From positions 1-20,999 of the forward strand of contig JAFABA010000074.1 in the NCBI GenBank assembly GCA_023426265.1: a stretch of 20,999 nucleotides of DNA, written 5' to 3'. The notes under the pieces are model-generated. The model was not told the origin of the DNA and ran no database searches. It saw nothing but the letters and a program-made list of their open reading frames with translations. This document shows positions 14,736 to 20,999 of this stretch, in pieces. This DNA comes from Bacillota bacterium (GTDB lineage: Bacteria > Bacillota > Clostridia > Christensenellales > CAG-138). The position numbers were made by a program, and so were the translations under genes. Every line of letters begins with the position of its first letter. Position 1 is the first letter of the stretch.

Positions 14736-14739
14736 CATT

Positions 14740-15570
14740 TTATTCATCCAAATCCAAATCAAGATCCTCGTCGCGCCTGTGCTGTTTGGGGCGGCGGCCC
14801 TTTTTGGGCTCCTCGTCCACCGGTTCCTCGCTTTCCTGCACATCATCTTCTTCGTCAAAGAGATCGTCGTCGCGGTGGAAAAACCAGCCGCCCCGCTTTT
14901 TGCGCGGCTCGGGCTTTTCTTCTTCTTCCGCTTCTTCTATGGGCGCGGGGGCTTTGAACTGGGGTTCCACGGGCCGCCGTTCGGGCTGCGGTGCGGGTTG
15001 GGGCGCCGCAGGGGCTGCGGGAGCCACGGGAACTGCGGGAATTGCGGGCGTCTGAACGGCTTCCGCCTGCGCTATACCAAGTTCATTGCGGTTCTGCGCC
15101 ACCATGTGGTGGTATTCCATCAGGTACCGCTGCACGTCCATCAGGATCTCATCCGCGTACTGCTTCGCACCGTTGTATACGATGTTCGCGTTGCGCTCCG
15201 CATGCTGCTGCAGCAGTTCCGCACGGCGCTGCACCTCAAGCGAAACCTTATCCTCCGCCACGCGCGCTTCGAATTCTTCCTCGGCCAGCAGGCGGATCTT
15301 TTCCGCCTCACGCTGGGCTTGCTCCACGATATCCACGGCTTCCTGGTTGGCGTGGTCTAAAAGCGTATCCGCCTCAATGAGTACGCTGTTGGCGCGGCGG
15401 ATATCCTCGGGTATGGTGACCTTCAGGTCGCCCAGCAGGTCATACAGCTCGTCCACATCCACTATTCTGCGGTTGCCGGCAGAAAATTTCTGGCGCGGCG
15501 CACCCTCCAGCACCTGCTCTATCTGGGAAAGTACGGTGAATATCCGCAAGGATTCGTTTTGTGTGCTCAT
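14740..15570 (-). CDS. Coiled-coil protein of the V-ATPase subunit H-like / DivIVA-like type
   Basis: This 276-residue protein is of a kind usually encoded next to coaD in Clostridia and often labelled 'ATPase' or V-type ATPase subunit H-like. I see no nucleotide-binding motif. Residues 1-60 are a small conserved head (SLRIFTVLSQIEQVLEGAP ... DVDELYDLLGDL). Residues of about 60-160 are a heptad-like coiled coil rich in Glu, Ala and Arg, similar in style to DivIVA. Residues 171-212 are an Ala/Pro linker. The tail is strongly charged: acidic EEAEEEE, basic PRKKRGGWFFHR, acidic DDDLFDEEDD, basic KKGRRPKQHRR and a final DEDLDLDLDE. The ATG at 15570 has AAAGG about 9 bases upstream. It follows coaD after 32 bases that are part of a duplication. 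The function is unknown; a scaffold or cell-division role is a guess. Confidence 0.75.
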   Translation of the reverse strand: MSTQNESLRIFTVLSQIEQVLEGAPRQKFSAGNRRIVDVDELYDLLGDLKVTIPEDIRRANSVLIEADTLLDHANQEAVDIVEQAQREAEKIRLLAEEEFEARVAEDKVSLEVQRRAELLQQHAERNANIVYNGAKQYADEILMDVQRYLMEYHHMVAQNRNELGIAQAEAVQTPAIPAVPVAPAAPAAPQPAPQPERRPVEPQFKAPAPIEEAEEEEKPEPRKKRGGWFFHRDDDLFDEEDDVQESEEPVDEEPKKGRRPKQHRRDEDLDLDLDE

Positions 15571-15628
15571 CGCTTTTTACCTTTCTATGAATATGATAGC
15601 GCTCATCGCTTCGTCAGCCTTTCTATGA
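15565..15628. repeat. Imperfect tandem duplication of the coaD 3' end
   Basis: Copies at 15565-15590 and 15601-15628 share GCTCATCGCT and CCTTTCTATGA and are offset by 36 bp at their left ends. The right copy covers the last codons and stop of coaD. The left copy covers the ribosome site and ATG-AGC start of the next gene. Confidence 0.75.
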
Positions 15629-16091
15629 TAGTGCTCTTGTTTACTGCGGGCACCAAATCGTCGATATTGCCGCCCAACGCGCAGACCTCGCGTATGACGC
15701 TGGAGCTTAGATATGAATGCTCGGGCTCGGCCATGAAGTATACCGTATCCAGGTCCGGCGCCAGCCTGCGGTTCATGGAGCTGATTTGAAACTCGTATTC
15801 AAAATCCATCACCGCGCGGAGACCGCGAATGATGTGCCCTGCGCCGATGCTGTGCGCGTAATCCACCAGCAGCCCGTCAAACGAGCCCGAGGTGACGTTT
15901 ACAAGACCTTCCGCTTTCACGGCGGCGTCGATAAACGTAAGCCGTTCCTCCAGCGTAAAAAACGGACGCTTTCCCGCATTAATCAACACGGCCACCACCA
16001 CGTGGTCCATCAGCGCCGAAGCGCGGCGCAGAATATCCATATGCCCTTCCGTCAGCGGGTCAAAGCTGCCGGGGTAAACGCCTATCTGCAA
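15603..16091 (-). CDS. coaD: Pantetheine-phosphate adenylyltransferase (PPAT)
   Basis: This 162-residue enzyme adds AMP to 4'-phosphopantetheine in CoA synthesis. It has the nucleotidyltransferase motif T14-E-G-H17 in GVYPGSFDPLTEGHMDI. Other family motifs are GLRAVMDFEYEFQISSMNR and YLSSSVIREVCALGG. The length is normal. The start is TTG at 16091, with AAAGGAAG 7 bases upstream; no better ATG exists near the family start MQIGVYPGSFDP. It overlaps the end of rsmD by 10 bases, so the two are translationally coupled. Confidence 0.96.
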   Translation of the reverse strand: MQIGVYPGSFDPLTEGHMDILRRASALMDHVVVAVLINAGKRPFFTLEERLTFIDAAVKAEGLVNVTSGSFDGLLVDYAHSIGAGHIIRGLRAVMDFEYEFQISSMNRRLAPDLDTVYFMAEPEHSYLSSSVIREVCALGGNIDDLVPAVNKSTIIERLTKR

Positions 16092-16657
16092 TCGGGGTCT
16101 TCCTTTCCGCCCGTATGGGCCATAAAAAAGCTCAGCCCGGTGTCCCCGTATTTGCGGGTGTCCACACAGGAAAACAATCCTTCCACTGCCTTAGGCGGCT
16201 CCTTCCATGCGTGTTCCACAACCGCCTGCCCGCTGTTTGCCACAAGGCCTTTTGAAAACAGGGCTTCAAGCGCCTGCTGTGCGCCCGCGCGATACGGCGG
16301 GTCCAGAAATATGATAGTAAAGGGCTCGTTACCGCTTAGCCGCTCCAATGCCGAAAGCGCCTCAAACTGCATTACAGCCGCCTGATCCGAAAATCCGAGC
16401 GTTTCGACATTCTTTCGAATGATTTCGCAGCACTCCCGGCTGTGGTCGTTGAATACGGCGTAGCTTGCCCCGCGGGAAAGCGCTTCCAGCCCAAGGTTGC
16501 CCGAACCCGCGTAAAGGTCCAATACTCTGGCATTGGGTAGTGAGAACTGGAGAATTCCGAAGAGCGATTCCTTGACGCGGTCCAGCGTGGGGCGCGTAGC
16601 TTGTCCTTTGGGGGCAAATATCTGCCTCCCGCGCGCAGAACCGGCGATGATTCGCAT
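16082..16657 (-). CDS. rsmD: 16S rRNA (guanine(966)-N2)-methyltransferase
   Basis: This 191-residue methyltransferase modifies G966 of 16S rRNA using S-adenosylmethionine. The SAM-binding motif is VLDLYAGSGNLGLEALSRGA (45-64), and the catalytic motif is FLDPPY with DPPY at 119-122. The N-terminus MRIIAGSARGR and RPTLDRVKESLF are diagnostic. The frame is open back to a TTG at 16669, but that codon lies before the GGGAGGA ribosome site, so the ATG at 16657 is chosen. It leads the minus-strand rsmD-coaD-coiled-coil unit. Confidence 0.95.
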   Translation of the reverse strand: MRIIAGSARGRQIFAPKGQATRPTLDRVKESLFGILQFSLPNARVLDLYAGSGNLGLEALSRGASYAVFNDHSRECCEIIRKNVETLGFSDQAAVMQFEALSALERLSGNEPFTIIFLDPPYRAGAQQALEALFSKGLVANSGQAVVEHAWKEPPKAVEGLFSCVDTRKYGDTGLSFFMAHTGGKEDPDCR

Positions 16658-16692
16658 TGCTCCTCCCAATAATTCCAGTTTTTTCGCCTTTT

Positions 16693-16720
16693 ATTGTACC
16701 ATAAAACGCAGGGCGTGCAA
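16693..16720 (-). promoter_or_regulatory. Promoter of the rsmD-coaD unit
   Basis: On the minus strand TTGCAC (16720-16715) and TACAAT (16698-16693) are 16 bases apart. A TG at the extended -10 position (TATGGTACAAT) strengthens the call. The -10 lies 35 bases before the rsmD ATG. An imperfect inverted repeat (CAGGGCGT at 16709-16716 with ATGCCCTG) overlaps its upstream side. Confidence 0.6.
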
Positions 16721-16786
16721 ATAATGAATGCCCTGTAAACAATAGGAGGATCTTATAGGGAGAGATACAAGAATTTTCCCATACGC

Positions 16787-16815
16787 TTGCAAACGGCCCG
16801 CGTATTCGCAATAAT
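16787..16815 (+). promoter_or_regulatory. Candidate promoter of the amidohydrolase-alr-nnr unit
   Basis: TTGCAA (16787-16792) and AATAAT (16810-16815) are 17 bases apart. The start codon at 16836 would leave a leader of only about 14 bases that still contains GGGAGG. The short leader lowers confidence. Confidence 0.4.
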
Positions 16816-16835
16816 AGATGCGGGAGGATATATAG

Positions 16836-18005
16836 ATGCTTTTATTGAAGAACGGATTGGTTTTGAGTATGGCAAAGCCCGCTTTTACAGGGGACGTACT
16901 GATTGAGGGCGGCAAGATCGCCGCTGTTGGAGAAAACTTGAGCGCGGAGGGCGCCGAGGTTGTGGATTGTACCGGCAAGTATGTGCTGCCCGGTTTTGTG
17001 GACGCCCACTGCCACATCGGCATGTGGGAGGACGGCATGGGGGATGAGGGCGCGGACGGGAACGAGAATTCCGACCCGATTACCCCGCAGATGCGGGCGA
17101 TAGACGGCTTAAATCCGTTCGACCCCTGCTTCAAGGAAGCGCGCGCCGCGGGCGTTACCACCGTGGTGACGGGCCCCGGCAGCGCCAACGTCATAGGCGG
17201 ACAGTTTGCGGCGTTGAAGACATACGGGCGATATGTTGAGGAAATGCTTATTCAGGACCCCATCGCCATGAAGGCCGCGTTCGGCGAAAACCCCAAGCGC
17301 GTGTATACGGAGCAAAAGGAAGCGCCCTACACGCGCATGGCCATTGCCTCCCTGTTCCGGGGCACGATGGTGGAGGCTCAGGAATACGAGCGCAAGCTCA
17401 AGCTGGGCGAAGAGGACGCGGACAAGCTGCCCGACAGGGATTTGGGACTCGAGGCGCTGCTGCCCGTGCTGCACCGGGAAATCAGGCTCAAAATGCACGC
17501 GCACCGCGCGGACGATATTTTGACTGCGCTGCGTCTAGCAAAAGAATTCAACCTTTCCGTAACGCTCGACCACTGCACGGAAGGACATCTGATATTGGAC
17601 GTACTAAAAGAACAGACAGAAGCGCTCGGCGCGGGCGTTATCCTGGGGCCGCTGTTTTCCGACCGCTCCAAGATCGAGCTGAAGAACATGACATTCCGCG
17701 CCCCCATGATGATGCATGAGGCGGGCATTCCCTTTGCGCTGATGACGGACCATCCCGTTATTCCCATACAGCACCTTCCGGTCTGCGCCGCGCTCTGCGT
17801 ACGCGAAGGGCTGGATGCGGACGAGGCGCTGCGCGCCATCACAATCAACGCCGCGAAAGTCGTTGGCCTCGATGCGCGCGTGGGCAGCCTGGAAGCAGGC
17901 AAGGACGCGGACGTCGCCATATTCGACGGGCACCCGCTGGATGTTCGGAGCCATTGCCTGCGCACCATCATCAACGGCAAGACCGTGCATCTTTTGGATG
18001 CGTGA
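16836..18005 (+). CDS. Metal-dependent amidohydrolase (imidazolonepropionase-like)
   Basis: This 389-residue protein belongs to the amidohydrolase superfamily (COG1228-like). The order of parts is an N-terminal beta-sandwich piece (LLLKNGLVLSM ... DVLIEGGKIAAVG), then a TIM barrel with the metal motif DAHCH (H58, H60), further histidines H221 and H223 (KMHAHRADD), H246 and H251 (LDHCTEGH), and D305-H306 (MTDHP). The second half of the beta-sandwich follows (VGSLEAGKDADVAIFDGHPLD). All expected metal ligands are present, so it should be active, but the substrate is unknown; relatives cleave imidazolonepropionate, dipeptides or cyclic amides. GGGAGG lies 8 bases before the ATG. alr follows after 15 bases, so a role in amino-acid or peptide metabolism is possible but not shown. 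Confidence 0.87.
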   Translation: MLLLKNGLVLSMAKPAFTGDVLIEGGKIAAVGENLSAEGAEVVDCTGKYVLPGFVDAHCHIGMWEDGMGDEGADGNENSDPITPQMRAIDGLNPFDPCFKEARAAGVTTVVTGPGSANVIGGQFAALKTYGRYVEEMLIQDPIAMKAAFGENPKRVYTEQKEAPYTRMAIASLFRGTMVEAQEYERKLKLGEEDADKLPDRDLGLEALLPVLHREIRLKMHAHRADDILTALRLAKEFNLSVTLDHCTEGHLILDVLKEQTEALGAGVILGPLFSDRSKIELKNMTFRAPMMMHEAGIPFALMTDHPVIPIQHLPVCAALCVREGLDADEALRAITINAAKVVGLDARVGSLEAGKDADVAIFDGHPLDVRSHCLRTIINGKTVHLLDA

Positions 18006-18020
18006 GCGAAGGAGGATGCC

Positions 18021-19154
18021 ATGCTTCGACCGACACATACCATAATTGATCTTGACGCCCTTCGGCATAACATATCCGTGCTGCGGGAACATGTGGGCAA
18101 GGATACGAAATTTATGGCGGTGGTAAAGGCCAACGCCTATGGCCACGGCATTGTGGAAACCTCGCTTGCGGCACAGTACGCGGGTGCGGAGTATTTGGGC
18201 GTATCGATACCCGAGGAAGGCATGCGGATACGGGATGCGGGCGTAGTCGCCAACATCCTCATATTGGGCGGTATGCTGCCCGAATCCGCGGAAATTGTGG
18301 TGGCATACGACCTGATCCCCACCGTATACAGCATTGCCCTGCTCGAAGCGCTGCAACAGGAGGCCAAGAAGCAGAACGCCGTCTGTCGCATCCACATCAA
18401 GGCGGATACGGGCATGAACCGCATCGGCGTGAAGACCGTGGAAGAGTTCAGGGACTTGCTAAATAAAGCGCTTGCATCCCCCAATATCAGGGTGGAAGGG
18501 CTGTCCACACATTTTGCCGTAAGCGAAATTGAGGATAAGAGCTTTACAAAAGAACAGGGCAGGCAGTTTTTGGAGTTCGTACGGGCCGCACGTGAGATGG
18601 GCGTCTCTCCGCTGCTGCACGCGAGCAACAGCGGGGCGTTACTGGATCTCCCGGAAGAACTTAAATTTGATATGGTGCGCGCGGGACTTGCCATATACGG
18701 CTATCATCCCGGCCCAGGCTGCGGTGAGGGCGTGGATCTCAAGCCCGTGCTCACCTGGAAGACCGCCGTTACCCACGTCAAGGAGATCCAGCCCGGGGAT
18801 ACGGTCAGCTATGGGCGGCGCTATACGGCGGCCGAACCCCGCATGATCGCAACGCTCCCGGTAGGCTATGGAGACGGGTACAAGCGCTGCCTTTCCAACA
18901 AGGCGTATGTGCTCATACATGGCAGGCGCGTGCCGGTCGTGGGTACAGTCTGCATGGATCAAGTCATGGTGGACGTCACGGGGATCAATGACGTCCAGGT
19001 CGGAGACGAGGCGGTGCTCCTTGGCTGCCAGGGGGACGTCTGTTTTGATGCAAATGAAATGGCGGATCTTGCGGATACCATCAGTTGGGAGATACTGCTC
19101 TCCATCAGCGACCGGGTACCCCGCGTCTATACCGGCGGCTACCGGGCAATATAG
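18021..19154 (+). CDS. alr: Alanine racemase
   Basis: This 377-residue PLP enzyme interconverts L- and D-alanine and supplies D-alanine for peptidoglycan. The PLP lysine is K36 in VVKANAYGHG. The conserved C-terminal SYGRRYT segment (Y264) corresponds to the catalytic tyrosine region. Other motifs are HIKADTGMNRIG, LSTHFAVSE, FDMVRAGLAIYGYHP, LPVGYGDGYKR and GTVCMDQVMVDVT. The length is normal. GGAGG lies 7 bases before the ATG, within the 15-base gap after the amidohydrolase. nnr follows after 24 bases; alr and nnr are frequent neighbours in Firmicutes. Confidence 0.97.
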   Translation: MLRPTHTIIDLDALRHNISVLREHVGKDTKFMAVVKANAYGHGIVETSLAAQYAGAEYLGVSIPEEGMRIRDAGVVANILILGGMLPESAEIVVAYDLIPTVYSIALLEALQQEAKKQNAVCRIHIKADTGMNRIGVKTVEEFRDLLNKALASPNIRVEGLSTHFAVSEIEDKSFTKEQGRQFLEFVRAAREMGVSPLLHASNSGALLDLPEELKFDMVRAGLAIYGYHPGPGCGEGVDLKPVLTWKTAVTHVKEIQPGDTVSYGRRYTAAEPRMIATLPVGYGDGYKRCLSNKAYVLIHGRRVPVVGTVCMDQVMVDVTGINDVQVGDEAVLLGCQGDVCFDANEMADLADTISWEILLSISDRVPRVYTGGYRAI

Positions 19155-19178
19155 GACTGATCCAAAGGGGGAACGCTT

Positions 19179-20663
19179 GTGCGCCAGGTACTTGCCCCCG
19201 CGCAGATGCGCAACATGGAAGCGCGGATGATAAGCGACTACCGCATTCCCGGCCTCGTGCTCATGGAGCATGCGGCGGCAGGGGTGGTACGGGCTGTGCT
19301 GCGCCTGCTTCCGGAGCATGGCCGCGTATTAGCCATATGTGGCGGCGGCAACAACGGAGGGGACGGTTTTTCCGCACTCCGGCAGTTCCATACGTTGGGG
19401 GTCAAAGCAGAGGGCGTACTGCTTGTTCCGCCGCAAAGTCTGAAGAGCGACGCGCTTCTGCAATATGAGATGGCGGCCGCCTGTGGCATTCCCATACAGG
19501 ATGCTTCGGACGGGGCGGATTTCCCGCTTTCAGCCGATGTGCTTATCGACGCGTTATTCGGCACCGGGCTTAGCCGAAACATAGAGGGCGCATTTGCCCG
19601 CGCCATTGAGCGGATGAACGCATCCGGCATTCCGGTGGTTTCGGTGGACATTCCATCCGGTATCGACGGCGAAACCGGCCGTGCGCTGGGCGCTGCCGTG
19701 CGCGCGAACGCGACCGTGACATTCCAGCACAAAAAGCTCGGGCATTTGCTTTTCCCCGGCCGGGAGTATGCGGGGGAGGTCGTGGAGGTTCCCATCGGCC
19801 CCGCCATCGAGCTGCCTGAGGCTGCGTTTGCTTTGGAGGAAGCGGATATCCGCCGCCTGCTGCCTCCGCGGAAGCAGGACAGCCACAAGGGTCAGAACGG
19901 GCGGGCGCTTTTAATTGCGGGCAGCAAAAACTACACGGGAGCAGCACTTCTTGCCGCCAACTCTGCGTTACGCGGCGGATGCGGACTATTGCATGTTGCG
20001 GTGCCCAAGGGCATCCATTTCATGTTTGCGCGGTGTCCGGGCGCAATCTGCCATCCCGTGGGGGACGGCGACGAATGGATGGTTGAAGCCGCGAAGGAAG
20101 CCGCGGCGTTGACTGAGAAAGCGGATGTGCTCGCCATCGGCCCTGGCCTGGGCGGGGGAGAGGGCATCGTATCGCTCTTAAAGGAACTGCTCTTATCCCA
20201 AAAGCCGCTTGTCATCGACGCGGACGGATTGAACGCCATCTCTAAAAGCCGGGATTTATTCTCCCTATTGCACCGGAATGTCACACTCACCCCACACCCG
20301 GCGGAAATGGCCCGCTTGATACAGGGAAGCGTGGAGGATGTGCTGCGCGCGCCCCTTGACATCGCGAAGCAGGCCGCGAATGGCTGGGGCTGCACGGTTC
20401 TATTAAAAGGTGCTACCACAATCATTTCAGACGGCGTGCGCGTGTGCCTCAACACGACGGGAAACTCCGGCCTTGCGAAGGGCGGCAGCGGCGATGTCTT
20501 GACCGGCATTACCCTTGCGCTGTTGGCGCAGGGGCTTTCCGTATTCGACGCCGCCTGCGCGGGCGCATATCTTTTGGGGAGCACGGCGGAAAAGGCGTAT
20601 GGGCTGCTCCAGACGCGCATGCTGCTGGCTGCGGACGTCATCGACGCGCTGGGCGGGGAATAA
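19179..20663 (+). CDS. nnr: Bifunctional NAD(P)H-hydrate epimerase / ADP-dependent dehydratase
   Basis: This 494-residue metabolite-repair enzyme epimerises and dehydrates damaged NAD(P)H hydrates. Residues 1-215 form the YjeF_N epimerase domain with the motif CGGGNNGGDGFSAL (54-67) and SVDIPSGIDGETG. Residues of about 222-494 form the ribokinase-like dehydratase domain: KGQNGRALLIAGSKNYTGAA, AIGPGLGGG, VIDADGLNAIS, LTPHPAEMARL and the phosphate/catalytic motif GNSGLAKGGSGDVLTGI (428-444, D439). Both halves are complete. The start is GTG at 19179 with AAAGGGGGAA just upstream. The Nudix gene follows after 16 bases. Confidence 0.96.
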   Translation: MRQVLAPAQMRNMEARMISDYRIPGLVLMEHAAAGVVRAVLRLLPEHGRVLAICGGGNNGGDGFSALRQFHTLGVKAEGVLLVPPQSLKSDALLQYEMAAACGIPIQDASDGADFPLSADVLIDALFGTGLSRNIEGAFARAIERMNASGIPVVSVDIPSGIDGETGRALGAAVRANATVTFQHKKLGHLLFPGREYAGEVVEVPIGPAIELPEAAFALEEADIRRLLPPRKQDSHKGQNGRALLIAGSKNYTGAALLAANSALRGGCGLLHVAVPKGIHFMFARCPGAICHPVGDGDEWMVEAAKEAAALTEKADVLAIGPGLGGGEGIVSLLKELLLSQKPLVIDADGLNAISKSRDLFSLLHRNVTLTPHPAEMARLIQGSVEDVLRAPLDIAKQAANGWGCTVLLKGATTIISDGVRVCLNTTGNSGLAKGGSGDVLTGITLALLAQGLSVFDAACAGAYLLGSTAEKAYGLLQTRMLLAADVIDALGGE

Positions 20664-20679
20664 GAATGATTGGAGATAA

Positions 20680-20999
20680 ATGATGCGCGTTTCGTTTCAT
20701 GAGACCGTACCGGATAACCTGTTGAAATTTGCCGTGATTGCCGCGCGCCATGCGGGGGAGTGGGTGTTCTGCATGCATAAGCAGCGGGATACGTATGAAC
20801 TCCCCGGCGGGCACAGGGAGCCGGGGGAGGATATCCTGACCACCGCTAAAAGGGAGCTGTTTGAAGAGACGGGCGCGCTCTCCTATACGCTTGCGCCGGT
20901 CTGCGCCTATTCCGTTTGTAAGGAAGGGGAGCAGACTTACGGTATGCTCTATGCCGCGGAGGTGGAGACATTCGGCGAACTGCCGGACATGGAGATGGC
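20680..20999 (+). CDS. Nudix hydrolase (3' end beyond the window)
   Basis: The frame from the ATG at 20680 (or the adjacent ATG at 20683) stays open to the window edge, giving 106 residues without a stop. It begins MMRVSFHETVPDN and contains a complete Nudix box: GHREPGEDILTTAKRELFEE followed by TGA (pattern Gx5Ex7REUxEExGU). Nudix enzymes cleave nucleoside diphosphates linked to another group; the substrate cannot be told. TGGAG lies just upstream, and the gene starts 16 bases after nnr, so it is probably co-transcribed. Confidence 0.88.
   Translation, partial: MMRVSFHETVPDNLLKFAVIAARHAGEWVFCMHKQRDTYELPGGHREPGEDILTTAKRELFEETGALSYTLAPVCAYSVCKEGEQTYGMLYAAEVETFGELPDMEM

Overview
The window is about 21 kb of chromosomal core DNA from a Gram-positive anaerobe of the Clostridia type (Bacillota). 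The inference rests on gene order and content: a GerW/YtfJ sporulation gene next to a DacF-type carboxypeptidase and an RluB-type pseudouridine synthase; the block DUF177-rpmF-plsX-acpP-rnc-smc-ftsY; and the block rsmD-coaD-coiled-coil gene. Strong GGAGG Shine-Dalgarno sites, several TTG starts and sigma-A type promoters agree with this. By eye the DNA is fairly GC-rich, with AT-rich gene borders. No rRNA, tRNA, insertion sequence, phage gene or CRISPR array was seen.

Layout. (1) 96-2475, plus: ytfJ, dacF-like and rluB, closed by a terminator. (2) 2564-5195, plus: a self-contained three-gene unit with its own candidate promoter and a perfect 16-bp terminator stem. It encodes a small protein made of three 37-residue repeats, a free-standing biotin carrier protein, and a carboxyltransferase (alpha) subunit of the oxaloacetate decarboxylase / pyruvate carboxylase B family. 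(3) 5196-6085: a gene-poor gap, then pgsA. (4) 6149-9378, plus: promoter, DUF177 (yceD), rpmF, terminator, plsX, promoter, acpP, terminator, rnc. (5) 9420-14480, plus: smc, ftsY and a flavodoxin-fold gene. (6) 14496-16720, minus: rsmD, coaD and a coiled-coil protein with a long charged tail, read towards the flavodoxin gene; the 259-bp convergent gap holds three strong inverted repeats. (7) 16787-20999, plus: an amidohydrolase, alanine racemase, bifunctional NAD(P)H-hydrate repair enzyme and a Nudix hydrolase cut by the window end.

The most interesting unit is region 2. The repeats of the first protein look like the C-terminal motif of the small gamma/delta subunits (OadG, MmdD) and the tiny epsilon subunit (MmdE) of sodium-pumping biotin decarboxylases. 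Here the motif is present three times at an exact 111-bp period and without the usual transmembrane helix. A 14-residue core is identical in all three copies while the codons differ only synonymously. Its genes sit beside a biotin carrier and an alpha subunit, but no membrane beta subunit is in the window. I suggest a soluble or peripherally bound multivalent scaffold for the alpha subunit; this is inference.

The remaining genes are housekeeping: phospholipid synthesis (pgsA, plsX, acpP), RNA and ribosome maturation (rnc, rluB, rsmD, rpmF), chromosome organisation (smc), membrane targeting (ftsY), CoA synthesis (coaD), cell wall (dacF-like, alr) and metabolite repair (nnr).
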